Below, in pieces: positions 1 to 6,182 of a DNA stretch of 6,182 nt (the stretch's first letter is position 1; every line of letters begins with the position of its first letter). The position numbers and the translations under genes are program-made. The notes under the pieces are model-generated. The model was not told where the DNA came from and made no database searches. It saw only the letters and a program-made list of their open reading frames with translations. The DNA lies in NCBI GenBank assembly GCA_027314845.1, contig DAHVAA010000099.1, forward strand, positions 1 through 6,182, written 5' to 3'. This DNA comes from Thermoplasmata archaeon (GTDB lineage: Archaea; Thermoplasmatota; Thermoplasmata; UBA184).

Positions 1-1504
1 GGGGATCGACACCCTCGGCTTCCGCGGGGAAGCGCTCGCGGCGATCGCGACCGTCTCGCGTTTCCGCCTCGTCTCCCGGACCCCGGACCGCGAGGTCGCG
101 GAGGGACTCTCGGTGGTGGGCGGAACGCCGGCCGGCCGCTTCCTCGTACCGCGCGCGCCGGGGACCACGGTGGAAGTGGAGGAGCTCTTCTTCAACACGC
201 CGGCGCGTCGCAAGTTCCTGAAGAGCCCGGCGGCCGAACAGGTCGAGGTCGTCCAGACGGTCGAGCGGTCCTACCTCGCGCGCCCGAGCGTCACGCTCCG
301 GGTCGAGTCCGAGGGGCGGGAGCTCGCGACCTACCCGGCGACCCACGAACTCACCGACGCGGCCGCCCGGGTCCTTGGCACCGAGTTCCTCCACCACTCG
401 TTCTCGGTATCGGCCGAGGTCACCGGGGGCCGCCTCTTCGGCGTCCTCGGTCGACCTCCCGTCAGCGCGTCCTCCGCCCGCTCGCTCTACCTCGCGGTGA
501 ACGGCCGGCCGGTGGTCGCTCGCTCGATCCAGCAGGCGGTCCGCGCGGCCTACGGCGACTATCTCCCCCGAGCGCGGTTCCCGGTCGGAGTGCTCCATCT
601 CGAGGTCGATGCCCCCCGCCTCGACGTCAACGTTCATCCAACGAAGCGGGAGGTACGGCTGCTCAAGGAGCGGGAGGTCGCCGAGTCGATCCGTGTGAGG
701 GTCCGCGAGGCGTTGATCCAAACGCCGTCCGTCGCTGGGTCGGTCCCGGGCGGCCCCGTGACGCGGACGCTCCCCGGGATATCGACCCCCGTTCGAGGGA
801 GCTCCCTCCTTTCACCGGCTGCGACGCCGGTCGAGCGTACAGCCCCTGCCGGGCACCCCTCCGGCCAGCGACGGCTCGAAGCGGCCGAGGAACGCGCGCC
901 GGTCGAGGTCCGCTCGACCCCGAGCCGGCCCCGGTTGGCTCTGCTCGGTTGCATCCGGTCGCTCTACTGGGTGGCGGAGTCGGACGAGGGGCTCGTCTTG
1001 ATCGACCAGCACGCGGCGAGCGAGCGACTGCTCTACGAGTCGCTCCTGCGCGATGGGTCGCTCGCCCGTCAAACGCTGGTCGAACCGGTGAGCGTCCGCC
1101 TGAGCGGGGCGGAACGGGCTACGCTCCTCGAGCGCGGAGGCGAGGTCGCCCGGGCCGGCTTTGACGTCGACCCATTCGGGCCCGAGACCTTCCTGGTGCG
1201 GTCGGTCCCGTCCTACCGCGGCCGGCGGGCGAGACCGGAGGCGCTGACCGAGCTGCTCGATGAGCTCGCCGCCGGGGGGCGGCCGACCGTCCCCGATGGC
1301 CTGCGGGAGCGGGCCGCCGCGACCCTGGCCTGCCACGCCGCGATCCGGGCCGGGGACGTCGTGTCGTCCGAAGAGTTCCGCCAGGTGCTGGACGCGCTCG
1401 GTTCGCTTCCCGGCTCCCCTCCCTCCTGCCCCCATGGGCGGCCGATCCTGTTGGGCATCCCCCGCTCGCGCCTCGACCGCTGGTTCCTGCGGAGCGGGCC
1501 TTGA
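1..1504 (+). CDS. mutL: DNA mismatch repair protein MutL, endonuclease type, 5'-truncated by window edge
   Basis: MutL is the mismatch-repair ATPase that links mismatch recognition by MutS to strand incision. The frame is open from base 2, giving 500 visible residues. Seen: the GHKL ATP-lid motif GFRGEAL (visible residues 6-12), FFNTPAR (63-69), an NGRPV segment of the transducer domain, and DVNVHPTK (208-215). A Pro/Arg/Ser-rich, poorly conserved linker follows (about 240-311), then the C-terminal dimerisation domain. That domain carries the metal-dependent nicking motifs: DQHA-x2-E-x4-E (from residue 335, bases 1004-1039), ACHAAI (from 443) and CPHGRP (476-481). The protein is therefore the PMS2/Bacillus-like nicking type, not the E. 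coli type. By comparison with E. coli MutL, about 90 N-terminal residues are missing, including the ATP-binding Glu/Asn helix and the DNG loop, so full length would be near 590. The TGA overlaps the next gene's start. MutL is patchily distributed in archaea, and ancient transfer from bacteria is often assumed; nothing in local base composition marks it as recent. Confidence 0.96.
   Translation, partial: GIDTLGFRGEALAAIATVSRFRLVSRTPDREVAEGLSVVGGTPAGRFLVPRAPGTTVEVEELFFNTPARRKFLKSPAAEQVEVVQTVERSYLARPSVTLRVESEGRELATYPATHELTDAAARVLGTEFLHHSFSVSAEVTGGRLFGVLGRPPVSASSARSLYLAVNGRPVVARSIQQAVRAAYGDYLPRARFPVGVLHLEVDAPRLDVNVHPTKREVRLLKEREVAESIRVRVREALIQTPSVAGSVPGGPVTRTLPGISTPVRGSSLLSPAATPVERTAPAGHPSGQRRLEAAEERAPVEVRSTPSRPRLALLGCIRSLYWVAESDEGLVLIDQHAASERLLYESLLRDGSLARQTLVEPVSVRLSGAERATLLERGGEVARAGFDVDPFGPETFLVRSVPSYRGRRARPEALTELLDELAAGGRPTVPDGLRERAAATLACHAAIRAGDVVSSEEFRQVLDALGSLPGSPPSCPHGRPILLGIPRSRLDRWFLRSGP
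1491..1494 (+). promoter_or_regulatory. Putative Shine-Dalgarno for the downstream TTG start
   Basis: GGAG lies inside the last codons of mutL, with six bases between it and the TTG at 1501. It supports the unusual TTG as the start of the next gene. The alternative GTG at 1540 has a weaker purine tract in front and would remove the first predicted helix with its acidic residues. The motif is short and the region is G-rich, so chance occurrence is possible. Confidence 0.4.
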
Positions 1505-2058
1505 AACGACCGCGTCCGGCCGCGCCGCGGCTCCGCGAGGTGGAGGTGGTGCGGATCGCCGCGGCGCACCTAGAGTCCCTCGGCTACCGCGTCCGTATCG
1601 ACCCGGACGGAAGCGACTATTTCGACCTAGTGGCCCGCAGGGGCGAGGAGGTCGGTCTCGTGGAAGCGAAGGTCGCCGCCCCCCGCGCCGTCCTCACGCA
1701 GGCGCTCAAGCGGAGGGGGTGGGGGGACTGGACGGCGGTCGTCCTGGCCTCCCCGGTGTCGGCCGAGCGGCTCGCACGACGCACGGCCGGTACGCGGGCC
1801 GAACCGGTCGGGGTCTGGAGCATCGAGAGCGGCCAGGTGCGGGTACACCGGGAAGCGGCGCCGTGGGTCATCGCGGGAGTCTCCGACCCGTACGCGGGGC
1901 TCCGGCAGCGCTTCCGCGCGGTCCTCGACGCGCTGGACGCGGGGGAGCTGCCGGACGGAGTTCGCTGGGACGGGGTCGTTCGCGAGGTCCGCCGGGCCTC
2001 CTCGGGGCGCGGGTTCTCAGAGTGGCGGCTCGACGAACCGGTTCCCGACCGACGTTAG
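1501..2058 (+). CDS. Uncharacterised protein with probable PD-(D/E)XK nuclease-like N-terminal domain, coupled to mutL
   Basis: I do not recognise a named family. The first 100 or so of 185 residues look like a restriction-endonuclease-like fold: a helix with E13/E15, the phrase LESLGYRVR, an acidic D42 in YFDLVA, then a strand ending in E55-A-K57 (VGLVEAKV), followed by Q67 and KRR. D-x12-E-x-K is the spacing expected for a PD-(D/E)XK metal site, and a hydrophobic strand (TAVVLAS, 78-84) follows. The C-terminal half (about 110-185) has no motif I can name. No signal peptide or membrane segment is visible, so it should be cytoplasmic. The TTG start overlaps the mutL TGA by four bases (TTGA), which points to one transcript and translational coupling, and hence to a possible role with MutL in DNA repair. 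That role is inference: the protein could be an unrelated nuclease or a non-catalytic DNA-binding member of the fold. Its TAG stop directly abuts the stop of the converging gene. Confidence 0.8.
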   Translation: MKRPRPAAPRLREVEVVRIAAAHLESLGYRVRIDPDGSDYFDLVARRGEEVGLVEAKVAAPRAVLTQALKRRGWGDWTAVVLASPVSAERLARRTAGTRAEPVGVWSIESGQVRVHREAAPWVIAGVSDPYAGLRQRFRAVLDALDAGELPDGVRWDGVVREVRRASSGRGFSEWRLDEPVPDRR

Positions 2059-3204
2059 CTATCCGACCCGCGCGGCGCTGAGCTCGTCCACGGCCCGAAG
2101 GAGCTCTTCCGGCCGGAAACCGTCGGCGAACTTCTGACCCCGGGCCGCCAGCTCGCGGGCGGCACCGAGGTCGGCGACGAGCTCGGCGAGCGCGGACGCA
2201 AGGTCGCCCGGGTCTTCGGCGGAGACCGTGCGGACCGCGCTCTCGGGCAAGAGCGGCCCGGCGGCCGAACGGTACGCGATCGTCGCGCAGCCGGCGCGAG
2301 CGGCAAAGACGATCCCCGGGTCGAAGCCAGCACGCGTCGGCACGACCAGCGCGACGTCCGCGGCCGCGAGAGCCGCCGCGAAGGAGGGGCCGTCGCGTCC
2401 GGTCACGCTCACCACACCGGGGTCGGTGGGGCCGACCGCCCCGACGATGATGAGGCGGGCCCCCGGGAAGAACGGTCGGACCCGGCGGAACGCCTCACGT
2501 CCTCGGTCCACGCCGGCTTCGTCGGGGGCGGCGGTCGCGGTCGGGACGACGACCACGGGTACGTCGGGAGGTATCCCGAGCGCGGCTCGCGCTTGCGGCC
2601 GGGTCGGGGGCGTGGGGAGGTCGGGCACCGGCAAGAGGACCCGGCGGAGTCGGGCGGGGGGGATCCGATATTCTCGCGAGAGCGCCTCGGCGACGGCGGG
2701 GTCCCCGCATAGCAGGGCCGCTGGCTCCTCGAGGGCCGCGCGCTCCAGGCGACGCAGGACCCGACGGTCGCGCCAGCCGTCAAGTCGGTCGACGAAGCCA
2801 GCCCCGGGGCGACCCGTCCGCTCCCGGTCGAACTCGGCGAGCTCCACGCCCCGCGCGAGCCCCACCAGTACGGCCCGACGAGCATGGCCGTGGACGCCCA
2901 GCGGGCCGACCCCGACCGGGTCCCGGACCACGAGGTCCGCCTCGGGCCGCAAGTGGCGACCGACCCGGCTCGCGAACTCCGCTTCCTCGCTCGCCGCTCC
3001 GGGGCGTTTCAACGGGAGCGGCACCGGGGTCGCCCGGATGCCCGTGGGAGGCTCTTCATCGTGGGTTCCCTGCGGGAAGAGCACGTGGACCGACGCGCCC
3101 CGTTGCGCGTAGGCGCGGGCTACGGCCCACGCGGCGGCGGCCGGAGCGTACGGGTCGGAGACGGGCGGACCGAGCGCGACGAGCTCCACGGTCTGCGGCG
3201 CCAT
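2059..3204 (-). CDS. Divergent GT4-like (GT-B fold) glycosyltransferase family protein
   Basis: The 381-residue protein has the layout of a two-domain GT-B glycosyltransferase. An N-terminal Rossmann-like half (VELVALGPP, then AWAVARAYAQRGASVHVLFP) is followed by a helical stretch ending in LCGDPAVAEALSREYRIPPARLRRVLLPVP, which matches the usual inter-domain passage before the IPNGVD position of GT4 enzymes. The C-terminal half starts near residue 200 (ALGIPPDVPVVVVP), with FFPGARLIIVG, then SFAAALAAADVALVVP and GFDPGIVFAARAGC (293-306). In GT4 enzymes the last segment carries the EX7E donor-binding glutamates; here the aligned positions read A292 and F300, so both are absent. The Lys of the usual KG-x-D site is also not visible. 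It may use another donor mechanism, be a non-catalytic partner, or belong to a separate subfamily. No membrane segment is seen. It lies 63 bases after the phosphodiesterase gene on the same strand and probably shares its transcript. ATG at 3204 is chosen because the Rossmann strand begins a few residues after it; no good Shine-Dalgarno is seen. Confidence 0.78.
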   Translation of the reverse strand: MAPQTVELVALGPPVSDPYAPAAAAWAVARAYAQRGASVHVLFPQGTHDEEPPTGIRATPVPLPLKRPGAASEEAEFASRVGRHLRPEADLVVRDPVGVGPLGVHGHARRAVLVGLARGVELAEFDRERTGRPGAGFVDRLDGWRDRRVLRRLERAALEEPAALLCGDPAVAEALSREYRIPPARLRRVLLPVPDLPTPPTRPQARAALGIPPDVPVVVVPTATAAPDEAGVDRGREAFRRVRPFFPGARLIIVGAVGPTDPGVVSVTGRDGPSFAAALAAADVALVVPTRAGFDPGIVFAARAGCATIAYRSAAGPLLPESAVRTVSAEDPGDLASALAELVADLGAARELAARGQKFADGFRPEELLRAVDELSAARVG

Positions 3205-3267
3205 CGGCGCGGTCCGAGTGGGGCCGAGGCGAAAAGCGTTCCGTCCGAGAGGGCCCGCGGAGATCGC

Positions 3268-4770
3268 TCAGGCCGGGCCGGCGAGGATCGGGAGGAGCGA
3301 CCGGCCGGCGAGGTCGGGCGGGGGAGAGAGACCCATTCCTTCGAGGATCGTCGGCGCGAGGTCGAGGAGGCTCGCGGGCGTCGTACGCGTTTGCGGGCGG
3401 ATCCCGTCACCGGCTCCGATAAGGATCCCGTCCATGCGATGGGTGCCCGAGCCGTAGAAGAACCCCGGTCGGTCGCGAATGAACGGCGCCGGGTAGCTGA
3501 AGTCCATCCTCGGTTCCGTGCGCATGTTGTCGACCCGGATGAACAGCGACGGGCTGCGCCGGCCGTCCCCCGCGCGGTAGAGGTCGGCGGGTCCGAACAC
3601 CTCGATATGGGCGTCGGGGACCGCCTCGAGGCGGCGACGGATCTCCCGGACCGTCTCGGCCCTCACCGCGGGCGTGAGGTGGGGATTGTTCGGGTTAAGG
3701 TAGATCCCCTCGGGAACCGGGTAGGAGAACGCGACGGTCCGCTCCCAGTCGATCTTGTCGGCCACGTCCTCGAACGAGGTGCCTCCCTTCAGGAACTCCG
3801 CGATCGCGGCCCGACGGCCGACCCGAACGAAGTCCGCCAGGCGCCGGGTCACCCGGCGGCCGACGCCCGCGCGCTCAGCCAGGAGCAGGAGCCGCGAGAG
3901 GAGACGACGGCGAGCGAGCTCGGCGTTCTCCCGGAAGACGAGGAACTTCTGCTCGACGAGCCAGCGGTTCGTGAACAGTTCCGAGCGGATCGGGCCGTGA
4001 CCGTGGTCGCTGATGACGAGCGTCACGGTCGCCCCTCCGCCCGCGCGGAAGGCGCGGTCGACCTCGGCGCACGCCCCATCGACCGCCCGCCAGAAATCGA
4101 GGAGGTCGCGCGGGATCTCTGCGACCGGCCGGCTGAGCTCGCTCCAGTGCTGGTGCTCGACGCGGTCGGTCTCCCGGAAGAGCGCAAAGAGGAAGTCCGG
4201 CCGGTGCCGCTCGGCGAGGACGCTCGCGGCCCGTCCGCGTTGGAGGACCGAGTCGGTCGCGGTCGCGATCCATCCGGACCGAGCGTGGTCCCGGTAGGGC
4301 GGGAGCTCGCCGGGATAGACCCCCCCGATGGAGTCCTCGATCTCGGCCCGCAAACCGGTCGGGAAGGTGGGCGCGTTGTCGCGGAACATCCCCGGGACGA
4401 TGAACCCGTGGAGCGGGTAGGCGCTGCGGAGCGGGAAGTTGAGCACGCCGACTTTCGCCCCCCAGCGCGAGAGGCGGTCCCAGACCGCTTCCGCCGGCCG
4501 GAACGACTGGACCAGTTTCGAGCGTCCCGGGCCACCGTCCGGTTCAGTGAACCCGTAGATCCCGAGCTCGCCCGGGTCCTTACCGGTCGCGAACGAATAC
4601 CAGGCCGGGATCGTCTTCGCGGGATAGACCGAGCGCAGCGGCGCGCGGACCCCTCGGTGGACCAGGGAGCGGAGGAACGGGAGCTCGCCCGCCTCCATCA
4701 GGGGATCGAGGAGGTCGAACGTACCCCCGTCGAGCCCGAGCACCAAGAAACGCCGGAGCGGTTTTTCCAT
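3268..4770 (-). CDS. Alkaline-phosphatase-superfamily phosphodiesterase/phosphohydrolase (type I phosphodiesterase/nucleotide pyrophosphatase-like, COG3379-like)
   Basis: The 500-residue protein belongs to the two-metal phosphohydrolases that cleave phosphomono- or diesters through a Thr/Ser nucleophile. All expected active-site parts are visible: D14 in FLVLGLDGGTFD, probable nucleophile T53 in YPAKTIPAWYSFATG, D202 and H206 in ETDRVEH, D255 and H256 in VISDHGHG, and H444 in GSGTHRMDG. A helical insertion with many Arg and Leu (about 282-330) precedes DWERTVAFSYPVPEGIYLN, a segment typical of this group. The end (SLLDLAPTILEGMG...GRSLLPIL) is the usual C-terminal helix and tail. No signal peptide is visible, so a cytoplasmic enzyme is likely. 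The substrate cannot be read from sequence; nucleotide-sugars, phosphoglycans or phospholipids are family possibilities. The ATG is well supported: GGTGA lies four bases upstream and a BRE/TATA-like element about 50 bases upstream. The next gene on the strand encodes a glycosyltransferase-fold protein, which suggests glycan or glycolipid metabolism. Confidence 0.9.
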   Translation of the reverse strand: MEKPLRRFLVLGLDGGTFDLLDPLMEAGELPFLRSLVHRGVRAPLRSVYPAKTIPAWYSFATGKDPGELGIYGFTEPDGGPGRSKLVQSFRPAEAVWDRLSRWGAKVGVLNFPLRSAYPLHGFIVPGMFRDNAPTFPTGLRAEIEDSIGGVYPGELPPYRDHARSGWIATATDSVLQRGRAASVLAERHRPDFLFALFRETDRVEHQHWSELSRPVAEIPRDLLDFWRAVDGACAEVDRAFRAGGGATVTLVISDHGHGPIRSELFTNRWLVEQKFLVFRENAELARRRLLSRLLLLAERAGVGRRVTRRLADFVRVGRRAAIAEFLKGGTSFEDVADKIDWERTVAFSYPVPEGIYLNPNNPHLTPAVRAETVREIRRRLEAVPDAHIEVFGPADLYRAGDGRRSPSLFIRVDNMRTEPRMDFSYPAPFIRDRPGFFYGSGTHRMDGILIGAGDGIRPQTRTTPASLLDLAPTILEGMGLSPPPDLAGRSLLPILAGPA

Positions 4771-4774
4771 GCCG

Positions 4775-4779
4775 TCACC
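4775..4779 (-). promoter_or_regulatory. Shine-Dalgarno motif of the phosphodiesterase gene
   Basis: Read on the minus strand, GGTGA ends four bases before the ATG at 4770. It matches the archaeal Shine-Dalgarno core complementary to the 16S rRNA tail, at slightly short spacing. Together with the upstream TATA element it predicts a short 5' leader of roughly 25-30 bases rather than a leaderless message. Confidence 0.5.
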
Positions 4780-4819
4780 ACGGTAGGGGGATGGGACGGC
4801 TCACCGACCCGAAGCGCGG

Positions 4820-4833
4820 TATAAAGTGTTTCG
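4820..4833 (-). promoter_or_regulatory. Archaeal BRE/TATA-like core promoter for the phosphodiesterase-glycosyltransferase unit
   Basis: On the minus strand the sequence CGAAACACTTTATA contains a purine-rich BRE-like part followed by the TATA-like box CTTTATA (4826 to 4820). It is one of the few AT-rich patches in this spacer. With the usual archaeal spacing of about 25 bases from the TATA centre, transcription would start near 4795-4800, leaving a leader of about 25-30 bases that includes the GGTGA motif. The element lies in the 102-base spacer after the fttA stop, so the downstream genes probably have their own promoter rather than depending on fttA read-through. Confidence 0.6.
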
Positions 4834-4847
4834 TCCCGGCGTACGTC

Positions 4848-4855
4848 GGTCGACC
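4848..4855. other. Eight-base perfect palindrome upstream of the promoter
   Basis: GGTCGACC is a perfect inverted repeat about 15 bases upstream of the BRE-like element in the fttA-phosphodiesterase spacer. The overlapping neighbourhood is also GC-palindromic (CGTACG at 4840-4845). It could be a regulator site or part of an RNA fold at the fttA 3' end. Short GC palindromes are common in sequence of this composition, so this is only noted. Confidence 0.2.
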
Positions 4856-4872
4856 CTCGGCGCGGTGGGGGG

Positions 4873-6182
4873 TCAGAGCACCCGGACCGCCTCGAGATTG
4901 TACGGCGCGTGCGACTCGAGGTTGAACCGTTTGTGCAGGCTCGAAGCGAGGTCGAGGATCTTCGACTCCTCGCCGTGGTTCAGGATGATCCGTTGCGGCC
5001 GAGGGTCCAGCGAGGCGACGTAGTTCATCAGCTGGACCCGGTCGGAGTGGCCCGAGAACCCTTCGATCGTGGCGATCTCGAGCTTGACCGGGACGGACGC
5101 CTGGCGGGAGCCGTCGAGGAACGTCGCCTCGCTCATCCCGCGTTGCAGCCGGCGGCCGAACGTCCCCTGCGCCTGGTACCCGACGAACAGGAGGCCGTTC
5201 TTCTCGTCGTGCGCCCAGCCGCGGAAGTACTCCATCACCGGGCCCCCGCTCATCATGCCGGACGTCGCGAGGACGATGCAGGGCTCGCGCGAATCGACGA
5301 TGCCCATGCGCATCTGGGAGGAATCGACCCGGTGGAAGACGTCCGAGAGGAACGGATTGTCCCCCTGCTGGAAGATCTGGGTGCGGAGCTGGCTGTTGAG
5401 GTATTCCGGGTAGGCGGTGTGGATCGCGGTCGCCTCGAAGATCATGCCGTCGAGGTAGACGGGGACGCGCGGGATCTTGCCCTCGCGCATCTTCTCCTCG
5501 AGGACGAGCATGACCTCCTGGGACCGCCCCACGGCGAAGACCGGGATGACCAGGTGGCCGTTGCGCGCCAGGACCTTGGTCGCGAGCGCGCTCAGCTGTT
5601 CGGTCGCGTTCTGGCGGCTCGCCTGGACATCGCGGTACCCCCCGTACGTCGACTCCAGGACCAGCGTCTCCAGCCGGGGGAAGCGGTTCGACGCCGGGTT
5701 GAACAGCCAGCTGCGCTCGAACTTGATGTCGCCCGAGTACGCGAGGTTGTGGTCCCCCTCGCCGAGGTGGAAGTGGCAGATGGAGGAGCCGAGGATGTGG
5801 CCCGCGTTGTGGAGCGTCAGCCGCATGTCCGGGGCGATGTCGGTCGTCTCGCCCCACCGGAGCGGGATCGTGCGGGTCACGAGCTCGCGGACGTGGGAGG
5901 AGTCGTAGAGGCCCCGGCGCGCCTCCTGGTTGACGACCTTGATCGCGTCGAGCAGCATCAGGGTCATGAGGTCCCGGGTCGGCGCGCTGCAGTAGATCGG
6001 ACCCTTGTAGCCGTACTTCAGGAGGACCGGCACGAGGCCGCAGTGGTCGAGGTGGGCGTGGGTCACGACCACCGCGTCGAGCGAGTCGAGCGGCAGGAGC
6101 TCGGGGGCGTTGAAATAGGGGGTATTGTCCGAGCCGGGGTCGATCCCGCAGTCGATGAGCACTTTCGAGTTCTGGGTCGTGA
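4873..6182 (-). CDS. fttA: Archaeal transcription termination factor/ribonuclease aCPSF1 (FttA), 5'-truncated by window edge
   Basis: FttA/aCPSF1 is the archaeal homologue of the CPSF73 cleavage nuclease; it cuts nascent RNA at U-rich sites and releases RNA polymerase. The visible 435 or so residues run from TTQNSKVLIDCGID to the stop. Metallo-beta-lactamase motifs are complete: the LIDCG aspartate, HAHLDH (bases 6043-6060), the His of NAGHILGSS (5797-5799) and the Asp of YSGDIKF (5728-5730). Beta-CASP motifs are motif A Glu in LESTYG (5653-5655), motif B His in GFSGHSD (5047-5049) and motif C His in ILNHGEE (4975-4977). A His at motif C indicates an RNA rather than a DNA nuclease. The central IPVFAVGRSQE and LATSGMMSGGPVMEYF segments are also characteristic. 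Known family members are about 630-650 residues with N-terminal KH domains; here roughly 200 residues, including those domains and the first beta-lactamase strands, lie beyond the edge. No in-frame residue seen here is a real start. It is the strongest evidence that the host is an archaeon. Confidence 0.96.
   Translation of the reverse strand, partial: TTQNSKVLIDCGIDPGSDNTPYFNAPELLPLDSLDAVVVTHAHLDHCGLVPVLLKYGYKGPIYCSAPTRDLMTLMLLDAIKVVNQEARRGLYDSSHVRELVTRTIPLRWGETTDIAPDMRLTLHNAGHILGSSICHFHLGEGDHNLAYSGDIKFERSWLFNPASNRFPRLETLVLESTYGGYRDVQASRQNATEQLSALATKVLARNGHLVIPVFAVGRSQEVMLVLEEKMREGKIPRVPVYLDGMIFEATAIHTAYPEYLNSQLRTQIFQQGDNPFLSDVFHRVDSSQMRMGIVDSREPCIVLATSGMMSGGPVMEYFRGWAHDEKNGLLFVGYQAQGTFGRRLQRGMSEATFLDGSRQASVPVKLEIATIEGFSGHSDRVQLMNYVASLDPRPQRIILNHGEESKILDLASSLHKRFNLESHAPYNLEAVRVL

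Noticed and set aside
113..115. GTG at 113 as a start for mutL
   Set aside because: The frame is open from base 2 and already encodes the GFRGEAL motif upstream of this codon, so the gene is cut by the window edge rather than starting here.
1712..1728. G-rich run inside the nuclease-like gene as a possible G-quadruplex
   Set aside because: It lacks four separated G3 runs, and it is explained by Arg, Gly and Trp codons in GC-rich coding sequence.
1260..2081. 273-residue plus-strand frame over the end of mutL and the nuclease-like gene
   Set aside because: Its product is an Arg/Gly/Pro-rich composition artefact, while the mutL frame carries the ACHAAI and CPHGRP motifs across the same bases.
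2228..3112. 294-residue plus-strand frame opposite the glycosyltransferase-like gene
   Set aside because: It is dominated by Ser/Arg/Ala/Thr without domain structure, as expected of an antisense shadow.
2884..4824. 646-residue open frame on the plus strand, antisense to the glycosyltransferase-like and phosphodiesterase genes
   Set aside because: It runs across two well-supported genes and their spacer, its product is a low-complexity Arg/Glu/Pro-rich sequence with no motif, and such long antisense frames are expected in GC-rich DNA.
4775..5857. 360-residue open frame on the minus strand in another frame over fttA
   Set aside because: It overlaps fttA on the same strand and gives an Arg/Pro/Gly-rich product with no family features, whereas the fttA frame contains every catalytic motif.
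6160..6162. GTG at 6162 (minus strand) as a start for fttA
   Set aside because: The preceding codons continue family-like sequence (TTQNSK) to the edge, and a start here would remove the KH region and the first beta-lactamase strand.

Overview
The window is a high-GC stretch that I read as archaeal chromosome. The main reason is the gene at the right edge (4873-6182, minus). It encodes a beta-CASP metallo-beta-lactamase ribonuclease of the aCPSF1/FttA type, a transcription-termination factor found throughout archaea. A BRE/TATA-like element with a Shine-Dalgarno motif after it (4775-4833) agrees with this. The encoded proteins are rich in Arg and Ala and not strikingly acidic, so a haloarchaeon is less likely than another high-GC euryarchaeal lineage, for example a Thermoplasmatota relative. 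That placement is inference. Coding density is very high: five protein genes fill almost the whole window, and I see no RNA gene, mobile element or CRISPR array.

Left part, plus strand (1-2058). The first gene is a 5'-truncated mutL, a mismatch-repair ATPase with an intact C-terminal endonuclease motif set. Its TGA overlaps the TTG start of a 185-residue protein (TTGA at 1501-1504). I recognise that protein only at fold level, as a probable PD-(D/E)XK nuclease-like domain. The pair looks like a translationally coupled DNA-repair unit.

Middle, minus strand (2059-4770). A gene for an alkaline-phosphatase-superfamily phosphodiesterase (500 residues, all expected metal ligands present) is followed after 63 bases by a gene for a divergent GT4-like glycosyltransferase-fold protein (381 residues) that lacks both glutamates of the EX7E motif. 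The two probably form one transcription unit read from the promoter near 4820-4833, and they suggest surface-glycan or glycolipid metabolism. The glycosyltransferase-like gene ends exactly where the nuclease-like gene ends: the two stop codons abut with no base between them.

Right part, minus strand (4873-6182). The fttA gene is cut by the window edge and lacks its N-terminal KH region and the start of the metallo-beta-lactamase domain. It is separated by 102 bases from the phosphodiesterase gene, and that spacer holds the recognisable promoter.

The most interesting points are the mutL/nuclease-like coupling, the glycosyltransferase-fold protein without its usual catalytic glutamates beside an intact phosphodiesterase, and the very compact gene borders. 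No wholly new multi-gene system is evident.
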